Assembly (NCBI GenBank): GCA_964573725.1
Contig: CAZNLJ010000020.1
Span: forward strand, 1-64,000
Length of the DNA stretch: 64,000 nucleotides
Direction of reading: 5' to 3'
From: UBA6168 sp964573725
Lineage (GTDB): Bacteria > Bacteroidota > Bacteroidia > Chitinophagales > Saprospiraceae
Part shown: piece after piece, positions 17,060-25,136 of the stretch
Position numbering within the stretch: the first letter of the stretch is position 1
Layout of the letters: each line of letters opens with the position of its first letter
Notes under the pieces: generated by a model
Database searches by the model: none
What the model was told of the DNA's origin: nothing
What the model saw: the letters and a program-made list of their open reading frames with translations, nothing else
Program-made: the position numbers and the translations under genes

Positions 17060-18025
17060 TCACCACCAGCTTCTGTAATTGTAAACCGCACTTTTAGGCT
17101 GGTTTTTTCCATACGCGACCCCGATTGCTTCCGCCGCAGCGATGGAAGCCCTTCTGGCATCGACCGCATCCTGTTGTTGTTTGAGTTTGAAATCCCATTC
17201 CCTTTGGTCGAGCTCCCGGATGCGGCGGCCGATTTCGGCGGACAATTGCTGCGCCTCGGCATAGCACTTGGCATGCGGGTCGACCTGCCCCAGGAATTCG
17301 CCGGCCTTGCGGGCGGCATCGGTGTCCAGGCCTTCCTGCCAAGCGTTTCGGGCATCCGCCAACTGCCGGGTGCATTCGTAGTCGATCTGCTTTTGATAGA
17401 CCGTCGCCACCGTTTCCATCGCCTTGTCGTAGCAGTCCTTACACACTTCCGGAATGCCGACCAGCTTATAGATGGCGGCATCGAATTCGTTCCTGGACAC
17501 GAGCATGTCGGCTTCCTTGAGCAGGAAGTCGCACCGGGTGTTGTAGTAGGTGACGATCTTGTTCTTTCCTGCCTCGAGGAGCGACTTGAAAGCCGGGTCC
17601 GCCGTCTCGATCTGGTTCAACGCGGCCTTGTAAGCCTTGGTGGTCGTTTCGCCGACACCTTTGAAGGTCCTGGCGGTGGCGGCGAACAAGGTGCCGTCGA
17701 TCCCGTCGCCCACAAAGAAGCCCACCTCGAGGGTGTAGGCATGCATCGGGGGAGCGGTAGGGGTGATATCCTGGGAGACCACCTGCACGTGGGCGGTGAT
17801 GATGAAGCGGTCGTTCAGGGCGGAACTACCCATGCCGTACCGGGTCGTGATTTGGTCGAGCTTATGCTGCAGCAGGGACTGCGTGGCGGGATTCAGGCCG
17901 AGGAGGTCGTCGGCGACGACGGATGCCAGCGCGATGCGGCCCACGTCGTCCAACTTACCTTGGTCATTTTGTCCGGAGAGGCGGGCACACATCAACAAGG
18001 CCCACAGGAAAATCAGCGTCTTCAT
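17060..18025 (-). CDS. exported protein of the DUF6175 module
   Basis: 321 residues from the ATG at 18,025 (MKTLIFLWALLMCARLSGQN), with a signal peptide cleaved around residue 18. Residues about 60-140 form a conserved beta domain (DRFIITAHVQVVSQDITPTA; LEVGFFVGDGIDGTLFAATA). Residues 150-290 are helical with paired cysteines (NTRCDFLLKEAD, PEVCKDCYDKAM, YECTRQLADARN). The C-terminus is a coiled-coil-like stretch rich in Gln, Arg and Ala. The pattern is one I associate with uncharacterised Bacteroidota proteins. The gap to the upstream DUF6175 gene is 11 bp, so they are probably co-transcribed. Confidence 0.78.
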   Translation of the reverse strand: MKTLIFLWALLMCARLSGQNDQGKLDDVGRIALASVVADDLLGLNPATQSLLQHKLDQITTRYGMGSSALNDRFIITAHVQVVSQDITPTAPPMHAYTLEVGFFVGDGIDGTLFAATARTFKGVGETTTKAYKAALNQIETADPAFKSLLEAGKNKIVTYYNTRCDFLLKEADMLVSRNEFDAAIYKLVGIPEVCKDCYDKAMETVATVYQKQIDYECTRQLADARNAWQEGLDTDAARKAGEFLGQVDPHAKCYAEAQQLSAEIGRRIRELDQREWDFKLKQQQDAVDARRASIAAAEAIGVAYGKNQPKSAVYNYRSWW

Positions 18026-18036
18026 AAAATACCGAT

Positions 18037-18999
18037 TTATTTGCCACCGAGCACCAGTTGGGCCTGTCCCAGGCCTTTCATCATGAGCTTGGATTCGATT
18101 TGAAAATTGTCCTTGAGGTAGTCTTTCAGTCCGTCCGCCCATCTGCGGGCATCCATGGCCCGTTGCTGTCCATTCCTTTCGTAGAACAGGGGAATGCGCA
18201 CCTGTTCGAACAAGATCATGTTTTCGGTGGCAGTGGTGGTTGAAAACCTATTCTTGACGGTATTGCTGCCGACCCAGTCCTCGATCAGCAAACCCAGTTC
18301 ATCGTCGCCGAATTCGTCCGATTCCAGATCGTATTCCCAAGTGTTCCAGGTCATGATCCGCAGGACGACCTCGCGACCGTTGGCGAACATATCCTCGAAA
18401 TGACCCTGCAGCTGGGCATTGAAATTGTCCAGGTGCGCCAGCACCGCCTCCGCCAGCAATACCGGCAGTTCGGCGGTAAAGGAGGGTTCGCCCGTACCGG
18501 AGGCACCTGCGACCTGCTTGTCGGTATACGCATCCAAACCTTGCAGATTGAAGGTGACGGACTTCTTGGGTCCCACCGTATTGACGCTCCAGGTCACCTG
18601 GAGCCAGATGTCCGCTTTGGCCACCTTTTTCAATTTGTCGATGGGACTCTCATTGAGTTCGCCTCCATCCCTGCCCGTCAGCATGGCATCCTCGGCCGCA
18701 TCGTTTTCCAGGGATTTCAGGGACGACTCCAGGTTCTTCAGCGGAAATCCCCGATCCGCCATCAACTCGTTTATCTTGCTGATGACCAGCAGCAGGTTCG
18801 CATTTTCCTGCAAGGCCTTCTTGTAATCGGGCACCTTGACGGTCTTCCCCTCGTTGTCGAAGGTGAGCATGTAACCGTTGGTGAGGCACCAATTATCGCT
18901 CGGGACGACCATGATGGTCGGCTTCTTGGCCTGCCCGAACAAGCTCGATACCGATATGGCCACGGCAAGTGTTCCTAAGGACCAGCTTTTCATATTCAT
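18037..18999 (-). CDS. DUF6175 family exported protein
   Basis: About 320 residues starting MNMKSWSLGT (ATG at 18,999, with AGG a few bases upstream) or two codons later. A signal peptide precedes KKPTIMVVPSDNWCLTNGYM, the diagnostic start of DUF6175. Other family features are PDYKKALQENANLLLVISKI, ADRGFPLKNLESSLK, and a long beta region with DIWLQVTWSVN. The function of the family is unknown; the fold looks like a periplasmic beta-sandwich with helical edges. It is the centre of a leftward module with three other secreted proteins. A two-hairpin repeat fills the 155-bp gap to the upstream gene. Confidence 0.85.
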   Translation of the reverse strand: MNMKSWSLGTLAVAISVSSLFGQAKKPTIMVVPSDNWCLTNGYMLTFDNEGKTVKVPDYKKALQENANLLLVISKINELMADRGFPLKNLESSLKSLENDAAEDAMLTGRDGGELNESPIDKLKKVAKADIWLQVTWSVNTVGPKKSVTFNLQGLDAYTDKQVAGASGTGEPSFTAELPVLLAEAVLAHLDNFNAQLQGHFEDMFANGREVVLRIMTWNTWEYDLESDEFGDDELGLLIEDWVGSNTVKNRFSTTTATENMILFEQVRIPLFYERNGQQRAMDARRWADGLKDYLKDNFQIESKLMMKGLGQAQLVLGGK

Positions 19000-19018
19000 C
19001 CTATTTTTTTTCAAACCT

Positions 19019-19114
19019 TCTGATTCGCGGCCCCCCATTCCCGCGCAACAGGAAGAAAAAATTCCACGAATTCGCCAAATCGTCTGATTCGCGGACCAAG
19101 CCCTGCGAAGCAGG
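19019..19114. repeat. two-hairpin intergenic repeat, locus 1 (one copy plus partial)
   Basis: A complete core at 19,064-19,114 reads CCACGAATTCGCCAAATCGT, then CTGATTCGCGGACCAAGC and CCTGCGAAGCAGG. A partial copy (19,019-19,052) precedes it. It sits inside the DUF6175 operon between two leftward genes. Orientation is the same as at the other four loci. Confidence 0.9.
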
Positions 19115-19154
19115 AAAGCCACCCCACCCGACCGGCACAAACCGCATATCGGAA

Positions 19155-19688
19155 TCAAAACCCGCTACCCAAGCCCCGGACGACGCCTGCCGCTTCCAGT
19201 TCCTTCCGAATCCCCGCGGCATTGACGGAAACAACGACCCCGACCTTGTACTCCCTTTTGCTGAGCTTGATCCGTTCACCCGGTGCGATGACACCGTTGT
19301 TGGCCAGGAACACGTATTTCTGGAACTTACCCCCATCCGCGAAAAAATCCTTGAAGAACGCCTCATGAGCCAATTCCGCATCCGGATCCCGGGCCAGCGG
19401 TTTCTGTCCCTGGACCCTCCCGTTTCCCGGAAACCCTTTGAAAATGACGGCATGGACCGCATTCTTCTTGGCCTGATCCACGGCGGTCAGGGGATTGACG
19501 GAATAGGTCCACACTTTCAACTGGTACGTACCTTCGGTACCGATGCCAGCCGCCTCGACTTCATACCGCCACTCGACGGTTTCGGCGTCCGCTTTTTTTT
19601 GGCCCCGTTGTGCCCAGGCGGCCGGTGTGAGGAGGCCGGTGCCCAGGAGTGCCAGGAGTAAGGTTTTCACATTGATTACCTGTGACAT
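19155..19688 (-). CDS. exported protein of the DUF6175 module (177 residues)
   Basis: Starts at the ATG at 19,688 (MSQVINVKTLLLALLGTGLL) with a signal peptide ending AWA/QR. Conserved-looking blocks are RYEVEAAGIGTEGTYQLKVW, VDQAKKNAVHAVIFKGFPGN, FFKDFFADGGKFQKYVFLAN and KREYKVGVVVSVN, ending GVVRGLGSGF. This pattern recurs, by memory, in uncharacterised Bacteroides/Prevotella proteins that accompany DUF6175 genes. A LPP20-like or beta-grasp envelope role is possible but unproven. It lies between the 453-residue gene (158-bp gap) and the repeat before DUF6175. Confidence 0.75.
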   Translation of the reverse strand: MSQVINVKTLLLALLGTGLLTPAAWAQRGQKKADAETVEWRYEVEAAGIGTEGTYQLKVWTYSVNPLTAVDQAKKNAVHAVIFKGFPGNGRVQGQKPLARDPDAELAHEAFFKDFFADGGKFQKYVFLANNGVIAPGERIKLSKREYKVGVVVSVNAAGIRKELEAAGVVRGLGSGF

Positions 19689-19846
19689 AGATAATTGGGT
19701 TGAAACATACGATTGTCCATCGGTCTGGAGGGATCCACGCAAGACGGCGCGGCGGTGCGGGGAGCGGCCGGTCGGACCGGGTGACCCGAGCAGGCGCAAT
19801 TACCCGGGGCATAGCCTTGCCGTCTTGCGTGGAATCGACCGGTCGA

Positions 19847-21199
19847 TCACTTGATCAGTTTGATTAACATGCCCGGTTGCGCCTTATCGGAACCCGTCAG
19901 GGTCGTGCCTGTCACGGCCTTGCCATCGGCACCGGTTTGGGGTTCGACGGCTTCGCCGGCGTTGTAGCGATTATCCCAGATGGGTTGCTTACCGTCCACC
20001 TTACATTTACCGATTTTGGTCCAGGACGTTTTCCCAGCCTTACTATCCCAGACCATTTCCAGGATTTCAAATTCGGAATCGGCGGTGATGCTCTCCTTTT
20101 CGCCGATTTGTGCGACGATCGGGTTGACGGAGACAATCGGCATTTTCGGCTTGAACACATCATTGTCCTTTTGCAGCTCTGCAAAAGCGTTGTCGAGATT
20201 CCGGACAAGGGCCAGGTCGATGATCTGCTCCTGTGTCCTTTTTTCGCCGATTTTGAAAGTGACGAGGCTTTGGTTGTATTGGACACCCACGAATTCGAGC
20301 CGGAAGAGATCCGAATTTTGCAAGGCCGCCGGATTGTTCCAGTAATCATTGTAAAAGACGGCGGCGGTGGAGTCGTTCCAATTCAACTTATACAGCCAGG
20401 TTTTCGACCACAGGGAGTAACCCTCCTTGGCTTCCTCGTAGGTGGCTTCCGCCGCCTTGATGGCACTGGCTTTCATCATGGCGGGTCTTTTTTTCATTTT
20501 CTCTTCGATTTCCTTGATGGAAGCTTCGAGGGCGAGTCTGGCGGCCGGTTCATTTTCCACGAAATCCAGCTTGGTAAAAGTGACGAAGGTGTTCCTGATC
20601 AGTTCCTCGCCGGCATCCCCCAGGGAGGCCATGTCGCGGGCCTGTCCTTTGGCGATGCTCGCCTCCAGTTCGGTTGCGTTGTAAAAACCCCTTTCCTGGA
20701 CCAGGGACATATCGAACTTGCCGTCGGTGCCGAGGTTGAACCAGGACGCCACCAGTTGGTTGGCCAATTTCTTATCCTTGATGACCTTGTCAATCTTAAG
20801 CTGATATTCCTTCCGTTCGGTCGGCAGGACCACGGCGACGGTATTGTCGGCGTTCAGGAACCGCAAGGGCTTCAGGGCGGCCTCGGCCTTCTTGATTTCC
20901 AGCAGGCTGGTCAGCGTATCCTGGAGATACCCGGCCTGTAGCAGTTCCTCGTCGCTCAATTGGATGGCGTTGATCGGGAAGGACCGGGTGGAAATATCGT
21001 GTTGGTTGTACTTATCCGGAAAAGGATAACTGCTCCAGGAAGCCATGACGGCCTCCTTGTTGGGGAAGGCTTCCGATTCGATCAGGATCATGGCCAGGGA
21101 ACTTCTGCGATACTTGAAGTCCTGGTCTTGTGCGTGGACGGTGCCGATGGAAATACCCAGGAAAGCGACCGCCAAGGCGGAAATCAATGTGTTTTTCAT
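19847..21199 (-). CDS. exported protein, first gene of the DUF6175 module
   Basis: About 450 residues (ATG at 21,199, MKNTLISALAVAFLGISIGT; an ATG three codons earlier is also possible). A signal peptide ends HA/QD. The mature protein opens with DFKYRRSSLAMILIESEAFP and SYPFPDKYNQHD, a start I associate with unnamed Bacteroidota proteins. The middle is helical with Lys/Glu-rich stretches (SIKEIEEKMKKRPAMMKASA). The C-terminal part is beta-rich with SVNPIVAQIGEKESI. No enzyme motif. It is the longest member of the module and probably sets its transcription start: 680 bp of gene-free DNA lies upstream. Confidence 0.78.
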   Translation of the reverse strand: MKNTLISALAVAFLGISIGTVHAQDQDFKYRRSSLAMILIESEAFPNKEAVMASWSSYPFPDKYNQHDISTRSFPINAIQLSDEELLQAGYLQDTLTSLLEIKKAEAALKPLRFLNADNTVAVVLPTERKEYQLKIDKVIKDKKLANQLVASWFNLGTDGKFDMSLVQERGFYNATELEASIAKGQARDMASLGDAGEELIRNTFVTFTKLDFVENEPAARLALEASIKEIEEKMKKRPAMMKASAIKAAEATYEEAKEGYSLWSKTWLYKLNWNDSTAAVFYNDYWNNPAALQNSDLFRLEFVGVQYNQSLVTFKIGEKRTQEQIIDLALVRNLDNAFAELQKDNDVFKPKMPIVSVNPIVAQIGEKESITADSEFEILEMVWDSKAGKTSWTKIGKCKVDGKQPIWDNRYNAGEAVEPQTGADGKAVTGTTLTGSDKAQPGMLIKLIK

Positions 21200-21208
21200 A
21201 AATGTCAT

Positions 21209-21890
21209 CTTTTTTTAAATAAATAGGAGGGCATGTTTCCGCGGGCGCCCCGAATGAAAAATCCTGCGGGCCGCTTGACATACCGATTGGAAAAGACGGC
21301 ACGGGCACCGCATATTTCGGTACCTGCCCGTTTGGAATACCATAGCTTTTACCGGCCGGATTTAGGCGGGGCCCACCGCTTCCCGGCGGCAGCCCCAGGT
21401 GATTATGTCTTCCGCCCTGCCCATTTTACAACAGCTTGACTCAGCGAGACAAAGGCAGGGGAATCCGGGGAGGGGGTCATGCAATCGGGAGCAGCTACCG
21501 AACCGGCTGTTTTTAGTCCTGGGCCGCGCAAGGGCACCACCGGTCGTCATGTCGACAGATTGTTACATAGCCCGGTGCCGGAACCTTACGGCCCGTCGGA
21601 CTTCCATCCGCCGGCTGCGGCTGGCAGGTTTCCTTCAATTCGACACACTGACCGGTTTTCGTTCGGCCGGGACACTTCACCCGGCCGGGTCGTATATGCC
21701 TCCTAAATTTTGACTTCCGAAAAATAATCCAAGCACCTTGTTTCGACCAAAAATACCGGTTTAATCAGGTTTTAAACTGGTTTAAACCGATTTCCAGGCA
21801 ACCGAAGCTTCGTATAAACGTTTGATTTACATAACACAATACAAATCCTCATGCCATCGGTTCGCCGACCGGCATACCAAACATTCCATC
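21209..21890. other. 680-bp gene-free region with palindromic motif
   Basis: This is the divergent upstream region of the DUF6175 module (leftward) and a small basic protein (rightward). No credible gene is seen. Near the right end, 21,757-21,791 contains ACCGGTTTAATCAGG and then TTTTAAACTGGTTTAAACCG, with a perfect GGTTTAAACC palindrome. The AAACTGGTTTAAAC core is shared with the region before the envelope operon at about 16.5 kb. Confidence 0.5.
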
Positions 21891-22127
21891 ATGAAATTCG
21901 GATTCCGCGTACCCAACCTCAACAAACGCATCGCCGCCCGCACCTCCTTGAAACGGGTGGTCCGGCACCAAATGGGCATGAAGGCCCCGAAAGGCGCCGG
22001 CTGGCTGACGGACCCGAAGAAAGCTGCCTACAACCGGGTCTACAACAAGACTTCGCGCGGATGCTTGCTCCTCTTCCTGCTGATGGCCGGGCTGCCCCTC
22101 CTCGCGGCCGTCTCCCGGCTGTGGTGA
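21891..22127 (+). CDS. small basic protein of phage-like type, membrane-tailed
   Basis: 78 residues from the ATG at 21,891 (MKFGFRVPNLNKRIAARTSL). The first 55 residues are strongly basic and follow a pattern seen in small uncharacterised phage and Firmicutes/Bacteroidota proteins: NLNKRIAARTSLKR, then GWLTDPKKAAYNRVYNKTS. The last 20 residues (CLLLFLLMAGLPLLAAVSRL) form a membrane helix, which is unusual for that type. Its role is unknown. A longer upstream frame to 21,822 exists but starts poorly. The two-hairpin repeat lies 136 bp downstream. Confidence 0.6.
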   Translation: MKFGFRVPNLNKRIAARTSLKRVVRHQMGMKAPKGAGWLTDPKKAAYNRVYNKTSRGCLLLFLLMAGLPLLAAVSRLW

Positions 22128-22262
22128 CCCTACCCTTTCCTTCCTCCTTGGCCGTCAGGCTAATCACATGGCCGGGAACGCGCCCCCTTCCATCCATGGG
22201 TCATTTCCTTCCCCCAAAAACCAGGGGCCCGGCCTTCCCCCCCACAACAGGAAGAAAAAATT

Positions 22263-22376
22263 CCACGAATTCGCCAAATCATCTAATTCGCGGACCAAAG
22301 CCCTGCGAAGCAGGCCAGTCCAATAAAATTCCACGAATCCGCCAAATCGTCCAATTCGCGGACCAAGCCCCGCGAA
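22263..22376. repeat. two-hairpin intergenic repeat, locus 2 (two copies)
   Basis: Copies at 22,263-22,314 and about 22,331-22,376, separated by CCAGTCCAATAAAATT. The first keeps the CCTGC-GAA-GCAGG hairpin; the second is degenerate (CCCCGCGAACCAACC). It lies about 45 bp upstream of a rightward TonB receptor gene, so here the genes run opposite to those at locus 1 although the repeat orientation is unchanged. Confidence 0.88.
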
Positions 22377-22422
22377 CCAACCACTTACCCTGCTGTTTCC
22401 TTGTACACCCATACCCGCGCAC

Positions 22423-24795
22423 ATGAGACCCGGCCAGTCCATCCTACCCATCCTACCCATCCTACCCATCCTGATCATCCTTGGCAGTACCCTACCGGCA
22501 AATGCCCAAGAGCGGACCGTCGTCCTTGTCACCCTGGAAGGAGTCCCTTTGCCCGACGCCACGGTCAGCATCGGCGGGCATAGGCAAGCCACGGACCAGG
22601 CCGGCAAAGCCGTGTACCACCTGTTGACACCGGACAGCCTCACCATCGAGCACCCCTCCATCCGGCGGGTGGAGGGCGACATCCGGCCCGGCGACAGTTT
22701 GACGATACACACCGAATGGGGCTTGTATAAGGATTTGGAGCAGGTGGTGGTGACGGCCACCCGTTCCCACCTCGACCGGCGCGAATCGCCGATTGCCGTG
22801 GCGGTGTTGGGGCAGGAACTGCTGGAGGCGACCCAAAGCATGACCGTCGCGGAGGGGTTATCCTTCCGGCCCGGCTTGCGGATGGAGTACAACTGCCAGA
22901 ACTGCGGCTTTTCGCAAGTCCGGCTCAACGGACTGGACGGGCCCTATTCCCAGGTGCTCATTGACGGCCGGCCGATGGTCAGTGCCCTGGCCGGCGTCTA
23001 CGGACTGGAGCAGATACCGGTCGCGATGATCGAGCGGGTGGAGGTCGTCCGCGGCGGCGGATCGAGTCTATATGGTGCCAATGCGATTGCCGGCACCATC
23101 AACCTCATCACGCGCGAGGCGGATGCGGACGAGGCCTCCTGGAAGTGGCAGACCACCTGGAACGGCGGCCGGGCGCCGGACCACCTGCTGCAGGGCTACG
23201 CCGCCCGTTTGCTGTCCGACACCTCCGGCGTTTCCGCCTGGCTCTCCGGCCGATACCGGGCACCATACAATGCCGGGCAGGACCTGTACGACCGGGACGG
23301 TGACGGCGTCCCGGAAACCCGGGATGATTTTTCGGAAATCACGCGCCTGCGCTCCGCCGCCATGGGATTCCGGTATTGGAAGCGACCGGCCCGAAACCGG
23401 CGGTGGCAATGGGAAGGAAGGGGCGGCTATGAGCACCGCCGGGGAGGCAACCGGTTCGAGCGCCCCCCGGAGGAAGCCGATATTGCCGAGCAGCTCATCC
23501 ACCGGACCGGTGCGTTGCATGGACAGTACGAATGGACCGGCGACGAGGGCCGCCGCCGCTTCGGCCTGTATGGTGCCGCGATGCTGACCGACCGTTCCAG
23601 CTATTACGGTGCCGGCGGCAACCATCCCGATCCGGTCGTCCGGGAACGGGCGGCCCTCTTCTTCGGCGAGACCGGCGATGCCGTCGCCAACCTGGGTGCC
23701 CAATTTGCCTGGCAGCCCGGCGAGCGCCACACCTGGCTGGCCGGCCTCGATTTCCTCTACAATACCGTCGACGACCGGCTGCCGGGCTACCGCCGCATCA
23801 TCGACCAATCGGTGGCGACACCGGCGGCCTATGCCCAATACAGGTGGCTGCCGACCGAGCGGTGGACCATCCTGGCGGGTGCCCGCTACGACCGCCCCTT
23901 CGTGCGCAGCCGCTACCTGGTCGGCGAGGACCCCGCCTTCGGAAACCGCCATGCCTACGGCAGCTTCAACCCCCGGCTCAGCCTACTCTACAAGGCGAAT
24001 TCGCGGCTGCGCTTCCGAACCGGCTACGCCACCGGCTTCCGGCCACCGCAGGCCTTCGACGAAGACCTGCACCTCTCCCTGCTGGGGGGAGCCGCCCGGA
24101 TCGTCCGCCTGTCCCCCGACCTGACGGTCGAACGGTCCGGCAGTTTCCACGCAGGCATCGAACGGGACCACCGCAAGGGGAAATGGCAGGGCCGGTCCGC
24201 CGTCGACCTGTTCCATACCCGCCTCAATAACCCTTTCGTCGACCAACCCTTCACCGGCGCCTACACCGTGGCCGGCGATACCGTCGCCTTGTTCGACACC
24301 AAGGTCAACGATCCGGCCGGCGCCTTCGTCGCCGGCCTCTCCGGGGAAACGCAATGGTCCCATCCCCGATGGATCTTGCAGGCCGGGTGGACCTGGCAGC
24401 AGGCCCGGTACGGCCAGCCCCGGGAATGGTATCCCGGTACTTTCTCCGACCGCATCCTGCGGGCGCCCCGCCATTACGGCTACGGCCTGCTGGCCTACCT
24501 GCCGAGCCCCGTTTGGCGGACAGACCTGAGCGCAGCCTTCACTGGCGCCCTGCTCACCCCCAACGAACGGCTCGGAACCTTGGTCCGGACTCCTTTTTTC
24601 GCCGACCTCAACCTTTCCCTCCAACGGGTTTTCCCCTTCGCGGACCGCGCACTCACCGTGGAAGCAGGCGTCTACAATCTCCTCGATGCCTACCAAAGTG
24701 ACATCGAAGTGGGCTGGGAACGCGATGCCGGCTACTTCTACGGCCCCTTCCGACCCCGTAGCTGGTTCCTGGCCGTGACGCTGGGGCGGGGTTGA
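22423..24795 (+). CDS. TonB-dependent outer-membrane receptor
   Basis: 790 residues. The signal peptide is built from a tandem ILP repeat. Residues about 30-85 are a carboxypeptidase-regulatory-like domain (VPLPDATVSIGGHRQATDQA). The plug spans about 105-215 (VVVTATRSHLDRRESPIAVA; VEVVRGGGSSLYGANAIAGT) and contains NCQNCG at about 155-160, a Cys pair found in a branch of Bacteroidota receptors. The remainder is a 22-strand-type barrel ending in an aromatic-rich strand (RPRSWFLAVTLGRG). It imports a substrate across the outer membrane using TonB energy; the substrate is not evident. No SusD partner is adjacent. Confidence 0.9.
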   Translation: MRPGQSILPILPILPILIILGSTLPANAQERTVVLVTLEGVPLPDATVSIGGHRQATDQAGKAVYHLLTPDSLTIEHPSIRRVEGDIRPGDSLTIHTEWGLYKDLEQVVVTATRSHLDRRESPIAVAVLGQELLEATQSMTVAEGLSFRPGLRMEYNCQNCGFSQVRLNGLDGPYSQVLIDGRPMVSALAGVYGLEQIPVAMIERVEVVRGGGSSLYGANAIAGTINLITREADADEASWKWQTTWNGGRAPDHLLQGYAARLLSDTSGVSAWLSGRYRAPYNAGQDLYDRDGDGVPETRDDFSEITRLRSAAMGFRYWKRPARNRRWQWEGRGGYEHRRGGNRFERPPEEADIAEQLIHRTGALHGQYEWTGDEGRRRFGLYGAAMLTDRSSYYGAGGNHPDPVVRERAALFFGETGDAVANLGAQFAWQPGERHTWLAGLDFLYNTVDDRLPGYRRIIDQSVATPAAYAQYRWLPTERWTILAGARYDRPFVRSRYLVGEDPAFGNRHAYGSFNPRLSLLYKANSRLRFRTGYATGFRPPQAFDEDLHLSLLGGAARIVRLSPDLTVERSGSFHAGIERDHRKGKWQGRSAVDLFHTRLNNPFVDQPFTGAYTVAGDTVALFDTKVNDPAGAFVAGLSGETQWSHPRWILQAGWTWQQARYGQPREWYPGTFSDRILRAPRHYGYGLLAYLPSPVWRTDLSAAFTGALLTPNERLGTLVRTPFFADLNLSLQRVFPFADRALTVEAGVYNLLDAYQSDIEVGWERDAGYFYGPFRPRSWFLAVTLGRG
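22441..22467 (+). repeat. 9-bp tandem repeat inside a signal peptide
   Basis: Three perfect copies of ATCCTACCC followed by ATCCTGATC. They encode ILP three times in the hydrophobic core of the TonB receptor signal peptide. A change in copy number would keep the reading frame. A two-copy analogue (ATCCTGGCC) lies in the next gene at 25,154-25,171. Confidence 0.85.
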
Positions 24796-24913
24796 GTCCA
24801 CAGCTGTCCGGAAAGTACCCCTTTCCACCCCCGATTTCCTCACCCACCGCGTACCTCCTCCTCCCGCCGGCAGCCCCCGGTACCCTTCCCCCGCACAACA
24901 GCAAGAAAAAAAT

Positions 24914-24964
24914 TCACGAATTCGCCAAATCATCTGATTCGCGGACCAAGCCCTGCGAAGCAGG
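24914..24964. repeat. two-hairpin intergenic repeat, locus 3 (one copy)
   Basis: One 51-bp core (TCACGAATTCGCCAAATCAT, then CTGATTCGCGGACC and CCTGCGAAGCAGG) in the 341-bp gap between two rightward genes. Nothing else recognisable lies in that gap. Confidence 0.88.
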
Positions 24965-25136
24965 CCAGTCCCGGGAAAGGGTATCCCGGCACGCTCTCCG
25001 ACCCCATCCGCATCCCGCTCCACCGCACAGCCAGGCCTTTCCATTCACAATCATACCACCAATCCGCTTTATCATACCACCGGGAATGCCGACGACTGCT
25101 GACATTTGCTCTGGTAACCATCCCAACCCAGGCGAT

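Noticed and set aside
24792..25136. An N-terminal extension of the toroid protein by 115 residues
   Set aside because: The extension runs through the intergenic repeat and Pro-rich non-coding text, and the ATG at 25,137 starts a proper signal peptide.
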